Shown here: one piece after another, positions 42,055-53,170 of the stretch | How the letters are laid out: each line of letters opens with the position of its first letter | How positions within the stretch are numbered: the stretch's first letter is position 1 | Source: Pseudoxanthomonas sp. | GTDB taxonomy: Bacteria > Pseudomonadota > Gammaproteobacteria > Xanthomonadales > Xanthomonadaceae | DNA length: 58,783 nucleotides | Direction of reading: 5' to 3' | NCBI RefSeq assembly: GCF_002863005.1 | Contig: NZ_PKDG01000032.1 | Location: 1-58,783, forward strand | The notes under the pieces: generated by a model | Told to the model about the DNA's origin: nothing | What the model saw: only the letters and a program-made list of their open reading frames with translations | Database searches by the model: none | Translations under genes and position numbers: made by a program

Positions 42055-43419
42055 TCACGGCGCCAAAAGTCGCATGAAATCGTTGTAAAAAGCGAGCCCC
42101 ATCATGAGCGCCAAGGCAAGGATGCCAGCCTGCTGACCCCAATGCTGGACGCGCTCGGACAAGGGCCGACCCCGCACCCACTCGGCCAGGTAGAACGCCA
42201 AGTGACCGCCGTCGAGCACCGGGATCGGCAGCAAATTGAGCACGCCCAGACTGATGCTGATGACGGCCAGGAACCCCAGATAGGACACCAGGCCAATCTG
42301 GGCGGAATACCCGGCGTACTGGGCAATGTTGACCGGGCCACTCAAATTTTCCAGCCCCAATCGCCCGGTGGCCATGCGCGCCAACATCCGCACCGTCATC
42401 AGGCTCATCTGCCAGGTGCGCTCAACGGCCACCGGCAGCGCCGCCAACGGGGCATAACGGTACTCGGCCCGCAGGCTGTCTTGCAACTGTTGGGGGACTT
42501 CGGGACTGGCTCCGACAAAACCAATCCGCACACCATCCTGCTCCCGCGCACCGATGCGGAGGTCCAAACGCAGCATTTCGCCGCGACGCGAAACCTCAAT
42601 GGGGACGGCTTGATCGGGACGGCTACGCACCTGTCCGACCCAATCCTCCCAGTCAGCGACCGGCGCCCCGTCCATGCGCACAATGCGATCACCGGAGCGC
42701 AGTCCTGCCTGAACGGCCGGCCCATCCGCCTGGAGCTGACCCATCTGGGCCGGCAGAGCCGGCCGGTAGGGCGCAAGTCCCAGGGACTCGTGCAGCCTGG
42801 CTGGATCTTCCAGCGCCTGCGACAGATCCGCATCCAGGACCAGCGCCTGCCGGGTTCCGTCGGCGCGCCGCACCTCAAACTCCAGGGGCGCATCGTCCAG
42901 CGCCGCCTGCACCAGACGCAGGCCCAACTGCTCCCAGGTGGGGGTCGAGGCGTCGTTGACGCTCAGGATTTCATCACCCGCCTGCAATCCAGCCCGGGCG
43001 GCAGGGGTGTTGGGCGCCGGCGCGTCCACCAGCGTGCGCAGTCCAGGCACGCCCAAGCACAACACCAGCCAGTACAGGGCGATTGCCAGCAACAGGTTGG
43101 CGATGGGACCGGCGGATACAATGGCCGCGCGGATGCCAACCGACTGGCGATTGAATGCCCGCCCGAGGTCCGCCGGCGCCACGGCCCCTTCACGCTCATC
43201 AAGCATCTTGACGTAGCCGCCAAGGGGAATCAGCGCCAAGCGATATTCGGTGCCATCCGCGCCGGTGCGTTGCCACACGGATCGGCCGAATCCGACGCTG
43301 AAGCGCAGCACCTTCACGCCAAGTCGGCGCGCCACCCAGAAATGACCCCACTCATGGACCGCGATCAAAACGGCCAAGGCCACCAGAAACGCCAGCAAGG
43401 ACGATACCACCTGAGTCAT
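42055..43419 (-). CDS. rseP: RseP site-2 intramembrane metalloprotease
   Basis: This 454-residue inner-membrane zinc protease cleaves anti-sigma factor RseA and remnant signal peptides. The HExxH site is His22, Glu23 and His26 (VHEWGHF) in the first helix, and the second metal motif is [16 protein letters not shown] near 400. Two PDZ domains lie between (about 120-310: [17 protein letters not shown] and [17 protein letters not shown]). The start overlaps the dxr stop by four bases. Confidence 0.96.
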   Translation of the reverse strand: MTQVVSSLLAFLVALAVLIAVHEWGHFWVARRLGVKVLRFSVGFGRSVWQRTGADGTEYRLALIPLGGYVKMLDEREGAVAPADLGRAFNRQSVGIRAAIVSAGPIANLLLAIALYWLVLCLGVPGLRTLVDAPAPNTPAARAGLQAGDEILSVNDASTPTWEQLGLRLVQAALDDAPLEFEVRRADGTRQALVLDADLSQALEDPARLHESLGLAPYRPALPAQMGQLQADGPAVQAGLRSGDRIVRMDGAPVADWEDWVGQVRSRPDQAVPIEVSRRGEMLRLDLRIGAREQDGVRIGFVGASPEVPQQLQDSLRAEYRYAPLAALPVAVERTWQMSLMTVRMLARMATGRLGLENLSGPVNIAQYAGYSAQIGLVSYLGFLAVISISLGVLNLLPIPVLDGGHLAFYLAEWVRGRPLSERVQHWGQQAGILALALMMGLAFYNDFMRLLAP

Positions 43420-44600
43420 GCTTCACCCCCGAGCCACGCCGCGCAGGTTGCGCGCGTGCGACGGTCCAATTCTATCACCGCCTCCCAGCATCCCGCCGGT
43501 TCGCCGCCCAATTGTGCCAGGACACGACCGATGAGCTCGCCAATCCCGGTGAACGGCAGGCGATTTGCCAAGAACGCGGCAACCGCCGCCTCGTTGGCCG
43601 CGTTCAACACCACGGGCGCCCCGCCACCCGCCCGCAGCGCTTGGTAGGCCAGATCAAGGGCCGGGAAGCGCTCCCGATCCGGCGCCTCAAAGTTCAATTG
43701 GCCGATTTGCACCAGATCCAGCAGGGGCAAGCCGACGTCCAGCCGCTGCGGCCAACCCAGGGCATGGGCGATGGGCGTGCGCATGTCGGGATGGCCGAGC
43801 TGGGCCAGCACCGAGCCATCGACGTATTCCACCAAGGAGTGCACCACACTTTGGGGATGCACCACCACCTCGATGCGCTCCGGCGGCAGGCCGAACAACC
43901 AATGCGCCTCAATGACCTCCAGACCTTTGTTCATCAAGGTGGCCGAATCGACCGAGATCTTGCGGCCCATCACCCAGTTGGGATGGGCGCAGGCGGCCTG
44001 CGGCGTGACATGCGCCAGTTGTTCCGCTGGGAATTGGCGAAACGGGCCGCCCGATGCGGTGAGCAGCAAGCGGCGCACTCCCGCGCCATCCAGGCCGGGT
44101 GCGAAATCCCGCGGCAGGCACTGGAAAATGGCGTTGTGTTCGCTGTCGATGGGGATCAGCCGGGCGCCGTGGCGGCGCACCTCATCCATGAACAAGGCCC
44201 CGCCCATGACGACGGATTCCTTGTTGGCGAGCAGGACCGTTTTCCCCGCACGCACGGCGCTCAAGGTGGGCAACAGTCCAGCGGCGCCCACGATGGCCGC
44301 CATCACCGCGGTTACCTCCGGCAGACTGGCGGCCTGGATCAAGCCCGCCTCGCCGTGCCACACCGTAGTGGGCACACCGGCTGCGTCCAATCCCGCCCGC
44401 AGCCGCTCGGCGGCATCAACGCTGTCGACCACAGCCACATCTGGACGGAAGCGTCGGCATTGCTCCAGCAAGCGCTCGCCCTGCCGATGGGCCGTGAGCG
44501 CCACCACCCGGAATCGCTCAGGGTGCCGTGCCACCACGTCCAGGGTGCTACAGCCGACGCTGCCGGTGGCTCCGAGGATGCACAGGCCGGTTACAGCCAT
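43416..44600 (-). CDS. dxr: 1-deoxy-D-xylulose 5-phosphate reductoisomerase
   Basis: This is the 394-residue second enzyme of the MEP isoprenoid pathway. It has the NADPH loop [74 protein letters not shown] (split here by ordinary motif boundaries) and [12 protein letters not shown]. The start is ATG 44600, overlapping the cdsA end by ten bases. A long in-frame extension to 45380 is a shadow of cdsA and is rejected. Confidence 0.96.
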   Translation of the reverse strand: MAVTGLCILGATGSVGCSTLDVVARHPERFRVVALTAHRQGERLLEQCRRFRPDVAVVDSVDAAERLRAGLDAAGVPTTVWHGEAGLIQAASLPEVTAVMAAIVGAAGLLPTLSAVRAGKTVLLANKESVVMGGALFMDEVRRHGARLIPIDSEHNAIFQCLPRDFAPGLDGAGVRRLLLTASGGPFRQFPAEQLAHVTPQAACAHPNWVMGRKISVDSATLMNKGLEVIEAHWLFGLPPERIEVVVHPQSVVHSLVEYVDGSVLAQLGHPDMRTPIAHALGWPQRLDVGLPLLDLVQIGQLNFEAPDRERFPALDLAYQALRAGGGAPVVLNAANEAAVAAFLANRLPFTGIGELIGRVLAQLGGEPAGCWEAVIELDRRTRATCAAWLGGEA

Positions 44601-45409
44601 CCCTGCGCCCTGCCCAGTCCCCAGGTGAAAATGGGGGCTGCGGCGGTGAGGCTGTCGATACGATCCAGAATACCGCCATGGCCGGGCAACAAATGGCCCG
44701 TGTCCTTGACGCCCATCTGGCGCTTGAACATGCTCACTGTCAGATCCCCCACAACTGAGCCCGCCACCGTAACCAGACATACTCCGGCATAGACCCCTAC
44801 GGTGGGGATGTCCAGCCCCAACAAGGCCGCGCCCAGAAGACCGGTCAGCGTACCTGCGCCGAGCCCCCCCCAGTATCCTGCCCAGGTCTTGCCCGGACTC
44901 ACCCGAGGCGCCAGCTTGCGCCCCCCGAACCGCCGGCCGGTGTAGTAAGCACCGCCATCGGCCAGCCAGATCATCACCAGCAGCAGCAACAGCCAACGCG
45001 GACCCTGGGGCATGCCATGCAACACCACCAGCGCCAGCCAGGCGGGGACCAGCAGCGCCAGACCCACCACCAGCTTGCGGCCGCGCAGCAAGGCGCCGCT
45101 CGGTAGGCCAGCCGGGAAGCGCATGACCCATACGGTGGCCAGCACCCACCACAGCAGCGCTGCGCCGAGCAGGACATTGACCACGGCGAGGTCGCCCAGC
45201 ACATAGGCCACTGCCAGCAGCGGCAGCAGAAACAGACCGGCCGCCCGGCCGCCGTCGTGCGGCCAACCCATCAGGGCCGTCCACTCCTGCCCTGCACCCC
45301 AGACGACGCCCGCAAACAAAACCGCCACCCAGGCATTGGGCAGGAACAGGACGGCAGCCACCACGGGCGGGATGATCCACAGGGCGGTCCGGACACGGTC
45401 ACTGATCAT
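44591..45409 (-). CDS. cdsA: Phosphatidate cytidylyltransferase
   Basis: This 272-residue multi-pass inner-membrane enzyme makes CDP-diacylglycerol from phosphatidate and CTP. About eight hydrophobic helices and the signature [20 protein letters not shown] followed by GILDRIDSL at about 225-255. The preceding [20 protein letters not shown] is also typical. It overlaps uppS by 11 bases and dxr by ten. Confidence 0.95.
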   Translation of the reverse strand: MISDRVRTALWIIPPVVAAVLFLPNAWVAVLFAGVVWGAGQEWTALMGWPHDGGRAAGLFLLPLLAVAYVLGDLAVVNVLLGAALLWWVLATVWVMRFPAGLPSGALLRGRKLVVGLALLVPAWLALVVLHGMPQGPRWLLLLLVMIWLADGGAYYTGRRFGGRKLAPRVSPGKTWAGYWGGLGAGTLTGLLGAALLGLDIPTVGVYAGVCLVTVAGSVVGDLTVSMFKRQMGVKDTGHLLPGHGGILDRIDSLTAAAPIFTWGLGRAQGWL

Positions 45410-46160
45410 CCATATTCTCCATCACCACCCCCGAAGACGGCGGCTCCGTGCGGCCGAAGCGGCGCTCCCGCCCCGCGTACCAGGCCAGCGCGCTGCTCAG
45501 TTCGGCAGGCCCGAAATCAGGCCAGAGGGTGTCGCAGAAATACAGTTCCGCATAGGCCAGGTGCCACAACAGGAAATTGCTGATGCGATATTCCCCGCCG
45601 GTGCGGATCAGCAGATCGGGATCGGGCAGATCGCCCAAGGCCAGGGCTGCGCCCAGATCGGCCTCGGTAATCTCTTCCGCCCGCAGGGTCGTGGCCTCGA
45701 TGCGCCGACCCAGCGCACGCACGGCCTGAACAAGGTCCTGACGACCGCCATAGCCCAGCGCGATGACCAGCACCATGCCCGGATTGCCGGCGGTGCGCCG
45801 TTCGCTGGCTTCCATCACGGTCGTCAGGGTTTGCGGGAGCCGTTGCCGATCGCCGATGAAGCGTACCCGCACCCCCTCGGCGTGGAGCGTGTCCAGCTCC
45901 ACCCCCATGGTGCGCACGAACAGCTCCAGCAAAAAACCCACTTCCGCTGCGGGGCGAAACCAGTTCTCACTGCTGAAGGCGTAGAGGGTGAGGAAACCGA
46001 TCCCAGCATCGCGGCAGGCCCGCACCACGGCGCGCGTGGCGCGAACCCCGGCTTCATGGCCATACAGACGTGGCTGTCCGCGCTGTGTCGCCCAACGCCC
46101 GTTGCCATCCATGATGATGGCTACGTGCCGGGGCACGACGTTCGTGGAAACTGGATTCAT
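45399..46160 (-). CDS. uppS: Undecaprenyl diphosphate synthase
   Basis: This 253-residue cis-prenyltransferase makes the C55 carrier lipid for cell-wall and O-antigen synthesis. It has IIMDGNGRWATQRG with catalytic Asp18, GHEAGVRATRAVV, LTLYAFSSENWFRP, ALGYGGRQDLV and LLIRTGGEYRISNFLLWHLAY. It precedes cdsA with an 11-base overlap and follows frr by 64 bases. Confidence 0.96.
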   Translation of the reverse strand: MNPVSTNVVPRHVAIIMDGNGRWATQRGQPRLYGHEAGVRATRAVVRACRDAGIGFLTLYAFSSENWFRPAAEVGFLLELFVRTMGVELDTLHAEGVRVRFIGDRQRLPQTLTTVMEASERRTAGNPGMVLVIALGYGGRQDLVQAVRALGRRIEATTLRAEEITEADLGAALALGDLPDPDLLIRTGGEYRISNFLLWHLAYAELYFCDTLWPDFGPAELSSALAWYAGRERRFGRTEPPSSGVVMENMDDQ

Positions 46161-46224
46161 GGGAGAACCCCCGGTCTTGCCGAAGGAGGAAATGCGGCAG
46201 GCGACAAAGAGACCCCAGGGCTCA

Positions 46225-46782
46225 TCAGACCTGCATCAATTCGTGTTCTTTCTCTTCCAAGACGCGGTCGATTTGCGCGATGTGTTCATCGGTGATCTTC
46301 TGCATCTCCTCCTGGGCACGCCGCACCAGGTCTTCGCTGGTGAGCTTTTCTTTTTCGAGTTGTTTGAAATGATCGTTGGCGTCACGCCGGATGGCGCGCA
46401 CCGCCACCTTGGCATTCTCCCCCTCATGACGCACCACCTTGACCAGGTCACGGCGCCGTTCCTCGGTCAGGGGTGGCAGGATGATGCGGATCACCATGCC
46501 GGCGGTATTGGGGGTGATGCCTAAGTCGGAAGCCATGAGGGCTTTTTCCACGGGCGCCACCATGTTTTTTTCCCAGGGGGTAATGGTCAGCGTTCGAGCG
46601 TCGGTTACCGTCACGCTGGCCACCTGCCCCAGCGGCATGTCACTGCCGTAATAAGGGACGGTGATGTGATCCACCAGGCTGGTATGCGCCCGGCCGGTAC
46701 GGATCTTGGAGAGATTATGCCGCAGCACTTCGATGCTTTTCTTCATCCGTTCCGCGGCATCCTTGCGGATTTCATCGATCAT
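46225..46782 (-). CDS. frr: Ribosome recycling factor
   Basis: This is a 185-residue factor that splits post-termination ribosomes with EF-G. It matches the standard length, with [56 protein letters not shown] and [20 protein letters not shown]. It starts one base after the pyrH stop. Confidence 0.97.
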   Translation of the reverse strand: MIDEIRKDAAERMKKSIEVLRHNLSKIRTGRAHTSLVDHITVPYYGSDMPLGQVASVTVTDARTLTITPWEKNMVAPVEKALMASDLGITPNTAGMVIRIILPPLTEERRRDLVKVVRHEGENAKVAVRAIRRDANDHFKQLEKEKLTSEDLVRRAQEEMQKITDEHIAQIDRVLEEKEHELMQV

Positions 46783-46783
46783 C

Positions 46784-47548
46784 TCATGCTCCCAGACGAT
46801 TCGCCTGCACGGGCGCGCCAGCGCCGTTATCCACAGTCGTCCCCACGGTTTGATCGCCGGTCACGATCCGCATCAAGGCGCCTCCCTGCTTGATGTCGAA
46901 CACCCGCAGGGGCAAGCTGTGATCCCGGCACAACACGATGGCCGTGGTATCCATCACCATCAAGCGCCGATCCAGAACCTCATCGTAATTCAGGTGGTCG
47001 TAACGCCGGGCACTGGGGTCCTTGACTGGATCGGCGCTGTACACGCCATCCACTTTCGTGGCCTTGAGCAGCAAGTCGGCACTGATCTCGATGGCGCGCA
47101 GGCTGGCGGCCGTGTCCGTGGTGAAAAACGGATTTCCGGTCCCCGCCGCAAACAGCACCACGCGGCCTTTTTCCAGATGCCGGATGGCCCGGCGGCGGAT
47201 ATAGTCCTCGCACACCTGGTTGATGCGCAGCGCCGACATGACCCGGGCAAAAACGCCCAGGCGTTCCAGGGCATCCTGCAGCGCCAGGGCATTCATCACC
47301 GTGGCCAGCATGCCCATGTGATCGGCGGTGACGCGGTCCATGCCGGCATCCGCCAGACCCGCCCCACGAAAGATATTGCCGCCACCGATCACCACACCGA
47401 TCTGCACGCCCAGATCGCGCACATCGCGGATCTCCTCGGCCATGCGACCGATCACGGCCGGGTCGACCCCATAATCGACCTCCCCCATCAAGGCTTCGCC
47501 ACTGATCTTGAGGAGGATACGGCGATAAGCGGGAGCGGTTGGCGTCAT
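46784..47548 (-). CDS. pyrH: UMP kinase
   Basis: This 254-residue hexameric amino acid kinase-fold enzyme phosphorylates UMP to UDP. It has [59 protein letters not shown] and [15 protein letters not shown]. The C-terminal extension after DQTVGTTV is slightly longer than in E. coli. It sits between tsf and frr, as expected. Confidence 0.96.
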   Translation of the reverse strand: MTPTAPAYRRILLKISGEALMGEVDYGVDPAVIGRMAEEIRDVRDLGVQIGVVIGGGNIFRGAGLADAGMDRVTADHMGMLATVMNALALQDALERLGVFARVMSALRINQVCEDYIRRRAIRHLEKGRVVLFAAGTGNPFFTTDTAASLRAIEISADLLLKATKVDGVYSADPVKDPSARRYDHLNYDEVLDRRLMVMDTTAIVLCRDHSLPLRVFDIKQGGALMRIVTGDQTVGTTVDNGAGAPVQANRLGA

Positions 47549-47585
47549 GGCGTCCTCGGCAGGATTGAAGGAGTCTGGCGCTGCG

Positions 47586-47609
47586 GGGCACTCAGATCGG
47601 TGAGTGCCC
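47586..47609 (-). terminator. Hairpin between tsf and pyrH
   Basis: A perfect nine-base-pair stem, GGGCACTCA (47586-47594) with TGAGTGCCC (47601-47609), encloses a six-base loop in the 87-base gap after tsf. No U-run follows on the - strand, so it may be an attenuator, processing site or weak terminator that reduces pyrH expression relative to rpsB-tsf. Confidence 0.5.
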
Positions 47610-47635
47610 TGCTTGCAATCGACTGTCCAGCGGGT

Positions 47636-48517
47636 TTAGCCGCCGCGTACCTGCGCCATCACTTCCTCGGCAAAATTCTCGGTCTTCTTCTCCACGCCTT
47701 CGCCCACTTCCAGGCGCACGAAGCGCATGACCTGGGCACCGGCTTGCTTGAGGCGCTGACCCACGGTCTGATCGGCATCCTTGACGAAGGGCTGGCCCAC
47801 GAGGGCGACCTCACTCAGGTACTTGCGTACACGACCGTCGACCATCTTTTGGATGATCTCCTCGGGCTTGCCGCTTTCACGCGCCTGGGCCTCGAAGATC
47901 TCCCGTTCCTTGGCCACCAGATCGGCAGGCACCTCATCGGGCGAAATACACAGCGGACGGCTGGCAGCGATGTGCATGGCGATATCCCGCGCCAGCGCCT
48001 CGTCGCCGCCCTTGAGATCCACGACGACGCCAATCCGGCTGCCGTGGCTGTAGAGCCCGAACACATCGCCCCGGCGAGCCAGGTGTTCGAAGCGGCGCAC
48101 GGCGATGTTCTCGCCAATCTTGGCCACCATTTCGCGGCGCCGCTCGTCCACGCTCGCCCCGCTGGGCAAGGACAACGCCAGCAAGGCATCCAGATCGACC
48201 GGCGCCGCAGCCAGCGCCGCCTCGGCGACCAGGTTGGCGAAGGTCTGGAACTCGTCCCCGCCGCCAACGAAATCGGTCTCGCAATTGACCTCGATGGCAA
48301 TCGCCGCGCTCCCCGTCGCGTCACGCTGCACCACCACGCGCCCTTCGGCCGCCACGCGGCCGGCTTTCTTGTCGGCCTTGGCGAGCCCCTGCTTGCGCAT
48401 CAGCTCAATGGCCTGATCCAGATCCCCCGCCGTCTCGGTAAGGGCCTTCTTGCATTCCATCATTCCTGCGCCGGTACGTTCGCGCAGCTCTTTGACCATG
48501 GTCGCCGTAACGGACAT
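47636..48517 (-). CDS. tsf: Translation elongation factor Ts
   Basis: This 293-residue exchange factor recycles EF-Tu-GDP. The N-terminal UBA-like domain has VKELRERTGAGMMECKKAL and the EF-Tu-contacting VNCETDFV follows. HIAASRPLCISPDEVPADLV and the C-terminal coiled coil and subdomains follow. Length is normal. It is 39 bases after rpsB in the conserved rpsB-tsf operon. Confidence 0.97.
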   Translation of the reverse strand: MSVTATMVKELRERTGAGMMECKKALTETAGDLDQAIELMRKQGLAKADKKAGRVAAEGRVVVQRDATGSAAIAIEVNCETDFVGGGDEFQTFANLVAEAALAAAPVDLDALLALSLPSGASVDERRREMVAKIGENIAVRRFEHLARRGDVFGLYSHGSRIGVVVDLKGGDEALARDIAMHIAASRPLCISPDEVPADLVAKEREIFEAQARESGKPEEIIQKMVDGRVRKYLSEVALVGQPFVKDADQTVGQRLKQAGAQVMRFVRLEVGEGVEKKTENFAEEVMAQVRGG

Positions 48518-48556
48518 GAAAATCTCCTTGGGATCAATGCAATCCGGTTGCGGGCT

Positions 48557-49333
48557 TCAGTGAGTGGCTTCAGGCGCATCCGCCACGTGTACAGGCGGCA
48601 CCTCGACTTCGACTTCGATGAAGTCATCGCCCATCAAGCCGGCATCGGCGCGACCGTGCTTGCCTTCCAGCACCGCATCCGCCATGAGCTGGGCATACAA
48701 GCCCACGGCGCGCATGGCGTCGTCGTTGCCGGGGATGGTGTAGTTCACGCCCAACGGCGAGTTGTTGGTGTCCACCACGCCAATCACGGGGATACCGAGC
48801 TTGGCGGCCTCGCTCACGGCAATCGCTTCATGGCCGACATCGACGATGAACAGCGCGTCGGGCAGCCGGTTCATGTCCTTGATACCGCCCAGGCTGCGCT
48901 CCAGCTTCTCGCGCTCGCGGCTCAGCATCAGCGCTTCTTTCTTGCTCAGCTTGTCCAGGGTGCCGTCCTCGGTCATCAGCTCGAGGTTCTTGAGCCGACG
49001 GATGGACTGACGCACGGTCTGCCAGTTGGTCAGCATGCCGCCCAGCCAGCGATGCGCGACGAAAGGCATGCCGCAACGCGCGGCCTGTTCACGCATATGA
49101 TCGGAAGCGGCGCGCTTGGTGCCCACGAACAAGATCGTGCCGCCACCGGCCACAATCTTGCGGCCATGGTCCAGCGCCTCGCGCAGCAAGGGCAGGGTAT
49201 GCTCAAGATTGATGATGTGGATATTGTTGCGGGCGCCGAAGATGTAAGGCGCCATGCGCGGATTCCAATACCGGGTCTGGTGGCCAAAGTGAACACCGGC
49301 TTCAAGCAGTTGACGCATCGAAATATCAGGCAT
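48557..49333 (-). CDS. rpsB: 30S ribosomal protein S2
   Basis: This is the 258-residue S2 protein. It starts [20 protein letters not shown] after five residues, with [52 protein letters not shown] and [12 protein letters not shown]. The acidic tail after [13 protein letters not shown] is lineage-specific. It opens the long - strand series and has a roughly 150-base leader. Confidence 0.97.
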   Translation of the reverse strand: MPDISMRQLLEAGVHFGHQTRYWNPRMAPYIFGARNNIHIINLEHTLPLLREALDHGRKIVAGGGTILFVGTKRAASDHMREQAARCGMPFVAHRWLGGMLTNWQTVRQSIRRLKNLELMTEDGTLDKLSKKEALMLSREREKLERSLGGIKDMNRLPDALFIVDVGHEAIAVSEAAKLGIPVIGVVDTNNSPLGVNYTIPGNDDAMRAVGLYAQLMADAVLEGKHGRADAGLMGDDFIEVEVEVPPVHVADAPEATH

Positions 49334-49499
49334 GATAAAGAACTCCAGATGTGTGGGTTAAGCCTCCGCGCGCCCCAGATTGCCACCTGTTTCCAGGCAC
49401 CCAGCAAGCTGTGACGGCGCACGTGTGGAATAATTCCGCCCCTGACCGTCCTCTGGACAGCCGGGTTGCGGGCTAAGTTGTTGCTGAAAAAGCCGGCGA
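49334..49499 (-). promoter_or_regulatory. rpsB mRNA leader, possible S2 autoregulatory region
   Basis: About 150-165 transcribed bases lie between the rpsB promoter and ATG. In gammaproteobacteria the rpsB leader commonly contains an S2-binding structure that represses its own translation. This stretch has paired GC-rich segments (for example around 49440-49470), but I could not confirm the conserved fold by eye. Confidence 0.4.
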
Positions 49500-49529
49500 T
49501 TTATACCATAGACCTTCATTTCACGACAA
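49500..49529 (-). promoter_or_regulatory. rpsB: Sigma-70-type promoter for rpsB-tsf
   Basis: On the - strand, TTGTCG (49529-49524) and TATAAA (49505-49500) are separated by 18 bases, in the divergent region ahead of map. The elements and position are as expected for rpsB; the leader would be about 160 bases. Confidence 0.6.
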
Positions 49530-49584
49530 ATCGGCTGGGAGTCGGGCCATCCGCTCACCCGCCATTCCCTTGCGCCCTCCTTCC

Positions 49585-50388
49585 ATGATGAGCCCCACCA
49601 TGCAGGTCAATCTGAAAACGCCTGAAGAACAGGAAAAAATGCGCGTGGCCGGCCGGCTGGCCGCGCAAGTGCTGGAAATGATCGCCCCCCATGTGCAACC
49701 GGGGGTGACCACCGAGCAACTCGACCGCCTGTGCCACGAGTATATCGTGGAGGAACAACGCGCCATCCCCGCGCCGCTCAACTACAACGGCTTCCCCAAG
49801 TCCATCTGCACCTCGGTCAACCACGTGGTCTGCCACGGCATCCCGGGACCGAAGGTGCTCAAATCGGGCGATATCGCCAACCTGGACATCACCGTCATCA
49901 AGGATGGTTTCCACGGCGACACCAGCGCCATGTTCTTTGTCGGCGAGGGCTCGGTGCTGGCACGGCGATTGGTGCAGGTGACCCGGGAAGCCCTGTTCGT
50001 CGGCATCAATCTGGTCCGGCCGGGCGTGCGGCTGGGCGATATCGGCGCCGCCATTCAGGCCTATGTGGAGCGGGAGCGCTTCAGCGTGGTGCGGGAATAT
50101 TGCGGCCATGGCATCGGCCGGGTGTTCCACGAGGATCCTCAAGTGCTGCACTATGGTACTCCCGGCACCGGCCTGATCCTGCAGGCCGGCATGTGTTTCA
50201 CCATCGAGCCCATGGTCAACACCGGCAAACGCCAGGTGAAGCTGTTGCCCGACGGCTGGACCGTGGTCACCAAGGACCACAGCCTTTCGGCTCAATGGGA
50301 ACACACCCTGCTGGTGACCGACACCGGGCACGAAATCCTCACCCTGCGGTCTGACGAAGATGTGCTCCATCCCGGTCAGCCGGGATAA
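49585..50388 (+). CDS. map: Methionine aminopeptidase, type I
   Basis: This approximately 267-residue metallopeptidase removes the initiator methionine. It has IKDGFHGDTSAMF with two metal aspartates, GHGIGRVFHEDP with the His ligand, FTIEPMVN and WEHTLLV with the glutamates. KTPEEQEKMRVAGRLAA marks the family N-terminus. ATG 49585 or 49588 are both possible and ATG 49600 gives the most usual N-terminus; none has a clear ribosome site. It is divergent from rpsB, the classical arrangement. Confidence 0.94.
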   Translation: MMSPTMQVNLKTPEEQEKMRVAGRLAAQVLEMIAPHVQPGVTTEQLDRLCHEYIVEEQRAIPAPLNYNGFPKSICTSVNHVVCHGIPGPKVLKSGDIANLDITVIKDGFHGDTSAMFFVGEGSVLARRLVQVTREALFVGINLVRPGVRLGDIGAAIQAYVERERFSVVREYCGHGIGRVFHEDPQVLHYGTPGTGLILQAGMCFTIEPMVNTGKRQVKLLPDGWTVVTKDHSLSAQWEHTLLVTDTGHEILTLRSDEDVLHPGQPG

Positions 50389-50415
50389 ACCCACTCCTGA
50401 TCGAGTACTGGCACG

Positions 50416-53091
50416 ATGTCCACCACTGCACCCCTGCTCACTGCCGACGACGACACCCTGCTGCAGGAAACCGAACTGCAACAGTGGCTCGCGGCCGGTG
50501 CCACCGATCGGCCCCGCCTGCGGCAGGCCTTGCGGCAACTGGATCGTCAACAATGGGCGGCATTGCAACAAGGCGTCGCCATCGAGCAACTGATGCAGGC
50601 CCGGGTGGCGCACATTGATCGTTTGCTGAGCCTGGCTTGGGAACACTTCCTGGGTGACTGGGCAGCGGTATTGTGCCTTGCGGCCACGGGGGGATACGGG
50701 CGCCGGGAACTCCAGCCGCATTCCGACATCGATGTCCTCATTCTGCTACCCGCCGAGGCAGATCCCGAATGCATGGCGCCGCTGGAGCGCTTCCTCACTT
50801 TTCTGTGGGATACCGGGCTGCAGGTGGGCCACAGCGTGCGCACGGTGGCCGAATGCGCCGAGATGGCCAGCACCGATCTCACGGTCATGTGCAATCTGCT
50901 GGAGTCACGCGCGCTGGATGGCGACCGACATCTGCTGGAAGCCATGCGGGCCGCCACCAGTCCACGCCGCATGTGGAACAGCCAGGCCTTCTTCGCCGGC
51001 AAGGTGGCGGAACAGAATGCCCGCCATCATAAATTCCAAGATACCGGCTACCAGTTGGAGCCCAACGTCAAGGAAAGCCCCGGTGGCCTGCGCGACATCC
51101 AGACCATCGGCTGGGTGGCCAAGCGCCATTTCCAGGCCGAGACGCTGCACGAACTGCGCGAACATGGCTTTTTGACGGAGCGCGAGCTGCGTTCCCTGGT
51201 CGACAGCCAACAATTCCTGTGGCGCGTGCGCTGGGCGCTGCACATGCTGACCGGGCGCCGCGAAGACCGGCTGCTGTTCGACGTCCAGCTCAAACTGGCC
51301 GGGTTGTTCGGCTACTGCGACCAGGACAACAACCTGGCCGTCGAGCAGTTCATGCAACACTACTACCGCACCGTCACCCGCATCAGCCGGCTGAACGAGT
51401 TGCTGTTGCAACTGTTCGACGAAACGCTGTTGCATCCCGACGACCACGCGACGCCGATCCCGCTGAATGCCCGTTTCCAGCTACGCCACGGCCATATCGA
51501 AGTGACCCGGCCCGATGTCTTCCGCCGATCCCCGTTTGCGCTCTTGGAAATCTTCCTGCTGCTGATGGAACACCAGGAAATCCAGGGTGTGCGCGCCGCC
51601 ACCATCCGCCTGATCCGCCAACATCGCTACCTCATCGACGGACCTTTCCGGGACGACATCCGGGCGCGCAGCCTGTTCATGGAAATGCTGAACCAGCCCC
51701 ACGGCATCACCCACGAACTGCGGCGAATGAACCGCTACGGCATCCTCGCGCGCTACCTGCCGGAGTTCGGCGCGCTGGTCGGGCGCATGCAGTTCGATCT
51801 GTTCCATGCCTACACCGTGGACCAGCACCTGTTGTTCGTGGTGCGCAACCTGCGCCGCATAACCGTGCCCGAGTTTGCCCACGAATACCCGCTGTGCAGC
51901 GAGATCGTCGAACGCATTCCCAAGCGCGAGCTGCTTTATATCGCCGGGCTCTACCACGACATGGGCAAGGGTCGGGGTGGCGACCATTCCGATGTCGGCG
52001 GCCAACTGGCCAGCGACTTCTGCTGCCGTCACGGGCTGGGGGAGCGCGACACCGAGCTGGTGGTATGGCTGGTGCGCAATCACCTGCTCATGTCCATGAC
52101 TGCCCAGCGCCGGGACATTAGCGATCCCCAGGAAATCCACGCCTTCGCCCGCAAGGTGCGCACGCGGCTGCGGCTCGACCACTTGTTCCTGCTCACCGTG
52201 GCGGACATGCGCGGCACCAACCCGGCGCTGCTGACCGACTGGAAGTTCCGCCTGCTGAGCCAGCTTTACCATACGACGCGCGAGGCCATCGAGCGCGGCC
52301 TGGATCGACCGCTGGATGCCGCCCTGGTGGCGGCGGAAAATCGGGAAGAGGCGCTGGCCCAACTGGCGCGCGGCGGCGTGGACCGAGGGCGCGCCCAGGC
52401 CCTCTGGGATGGCTTTCCGGAGGCCTATTTCCTGCGCCACCAGGGCGATGAAATCGCCTGGCAGACCCGCGCCCTGCTGCTGGCTGGCCGCCCGCATGTG
52501 CCCGTCATCCAGTTGCGGCCCGACAACGATCGGGGCAGCACGGCCATTTTTCTCTACCTGCCCGACCGGGACTACCTGTTCGGCCTGATCAGCGCCGTTC
52601 TGTGCCAACTGGGACTCACCATCCAGGACGCACGCATCAGCTCCACCGCTGATGGCTGGGCGCTGGACACCTTCATGGTGCTGGAACAAAACGGCTGCTT
52701 CGTCAATGATCACCACCGCTTGCAGGAAATCCGCGAGCAACTGACGCGGATCCTCGACAACCCGCCCGTGGACGGCTTCCTGGTCACCCGCCGGTCCTCG
52801 CGCCAGGCGCGGGTGTTCCATACCCCACCTCAGATCCACTTCCGCGATGATCCGGGTCCCCATACCGCCATGGAACTCATCGCCGCTGACCGGCCCGGAC
52901 TGCTGTCCTGCGTCGGCCAGATGTTCGCGCGCCACGGCATTCGGGTGCATGCCGCCAAGATCGCCACCATCGGCGAACGCGCCGAGGACGTGTTCTGGAT
53001 CACGGATGCCCAGGGGCGCATCGACGATCCCACCATCCGCGCCACACTGACCGCCGTCCTGACCGAAGCCCTGAATGATTCCTCGGGATAA
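50416..53091 (+). CDS. glnD: Bifunctional PII uridylyltransferase/uridylyl-removing enzyme
   Basis: This 891-residue nitrogen sensor modifies PII (GlnB/GlnK) according to glutamine level. The nucleotidyltransferase domain has GGYGRRELQPHSDIDVLIL (about 92-112). The HD domain has ISGLYHDMGKGRGGDHS-type residues (seen as IAGLYHDMGKGRGGDHS), which perform deuridylylation. Two C-terminal ACT domains (about 705-890, including ELIAADRPGLLSCVGQMF) sense glutamine. It is 27 bases after map, as in E. coli. Confidence 0.96.
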   Translation: MSTTAPLLTADDDTLLQETELQQWLAAGATDRPRLRQALRQLDRQQWAALQQGVAIEQLMQARVAHIDRLLSLAWEHFLGDWAAVLCLAATGGYGRRELQPHSDIDVLILLPAEADPECMAPLERFLTFLWDTGLQVGHSVRTVAECAEMASTDLTVMCNLLESRALDGDRHLLEAMRAATSPRRMWNSQAFFAGKVAEQNARHHKFQDTGYQLEPNVKESPGGLRDIQTIGWVAKRHFQAETLHELREHGFLTERELRSLVDSQQFLWRVRWALHMLTGRREDRLLFDVQLKLAGLFGYCDQDNNLAVEQFMQHYYRTVTRISRLNELLLQLFDETLLHPDDHATPIPLNARFQLRHGHIEVTRPDVFRRSPFALLEIFLLLMEHQEIQGVRAATIRLIRQHRYLIDGPFRDDIRARSLFMEMLNQPHGITHELRRMNRYGILARYLPEFGALVGRMQFDLFHAYTVDQHLLFVVRNLRRITVPEFAHEYPLCSEIVERIPKRELLYIAGLYHDMGKGRGGDHSDVGGQLASDFCCRHGLGERDTELVVWLVRNHLLMSMTAQRRDISDPQEIHAFARKVRTRLRLDHLFLLTVADMRGTNPALLTDWKFRLLSQLYHTTREAIERGLDRPLDAALVAAENREEALAQLARGGVDRGRAQALWDGFPEAYFLRHQGDEIAWQTRALLLAGRPHVPVIQLRPDNDRGSTAIFLYLPDRDYLFGLISAVLCQLGLTIQDARISSTADGWALDTFMVLEQNGCFVNDHHRLQEIREQLTRILDNPPVDGFLVTRRSSRQARVFHTPPQIHFRDDPGPHTAMELIAADRPGLLSCVGQMFARHGIRVHAAKIATIGERAEDVFWITDAQGRIDDPTIRATLTAVLTEALNDSSG

Positions 53092-53170
53092 AAAGTCGCC
53101 ACGGACCCGATCGGTCAACCGAGCGCCCGACTGCTAGAATAGGCCGCCCTTTTTCCCCCGGAGGCTGGCC

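Noticed and set aside
44601..45380. In-frame N-terminal extension of dxr by 260 residues
   Set aside because: The added part is out-of-frame cdsA sequence. ATG 44600 gives the normal Dxr start.
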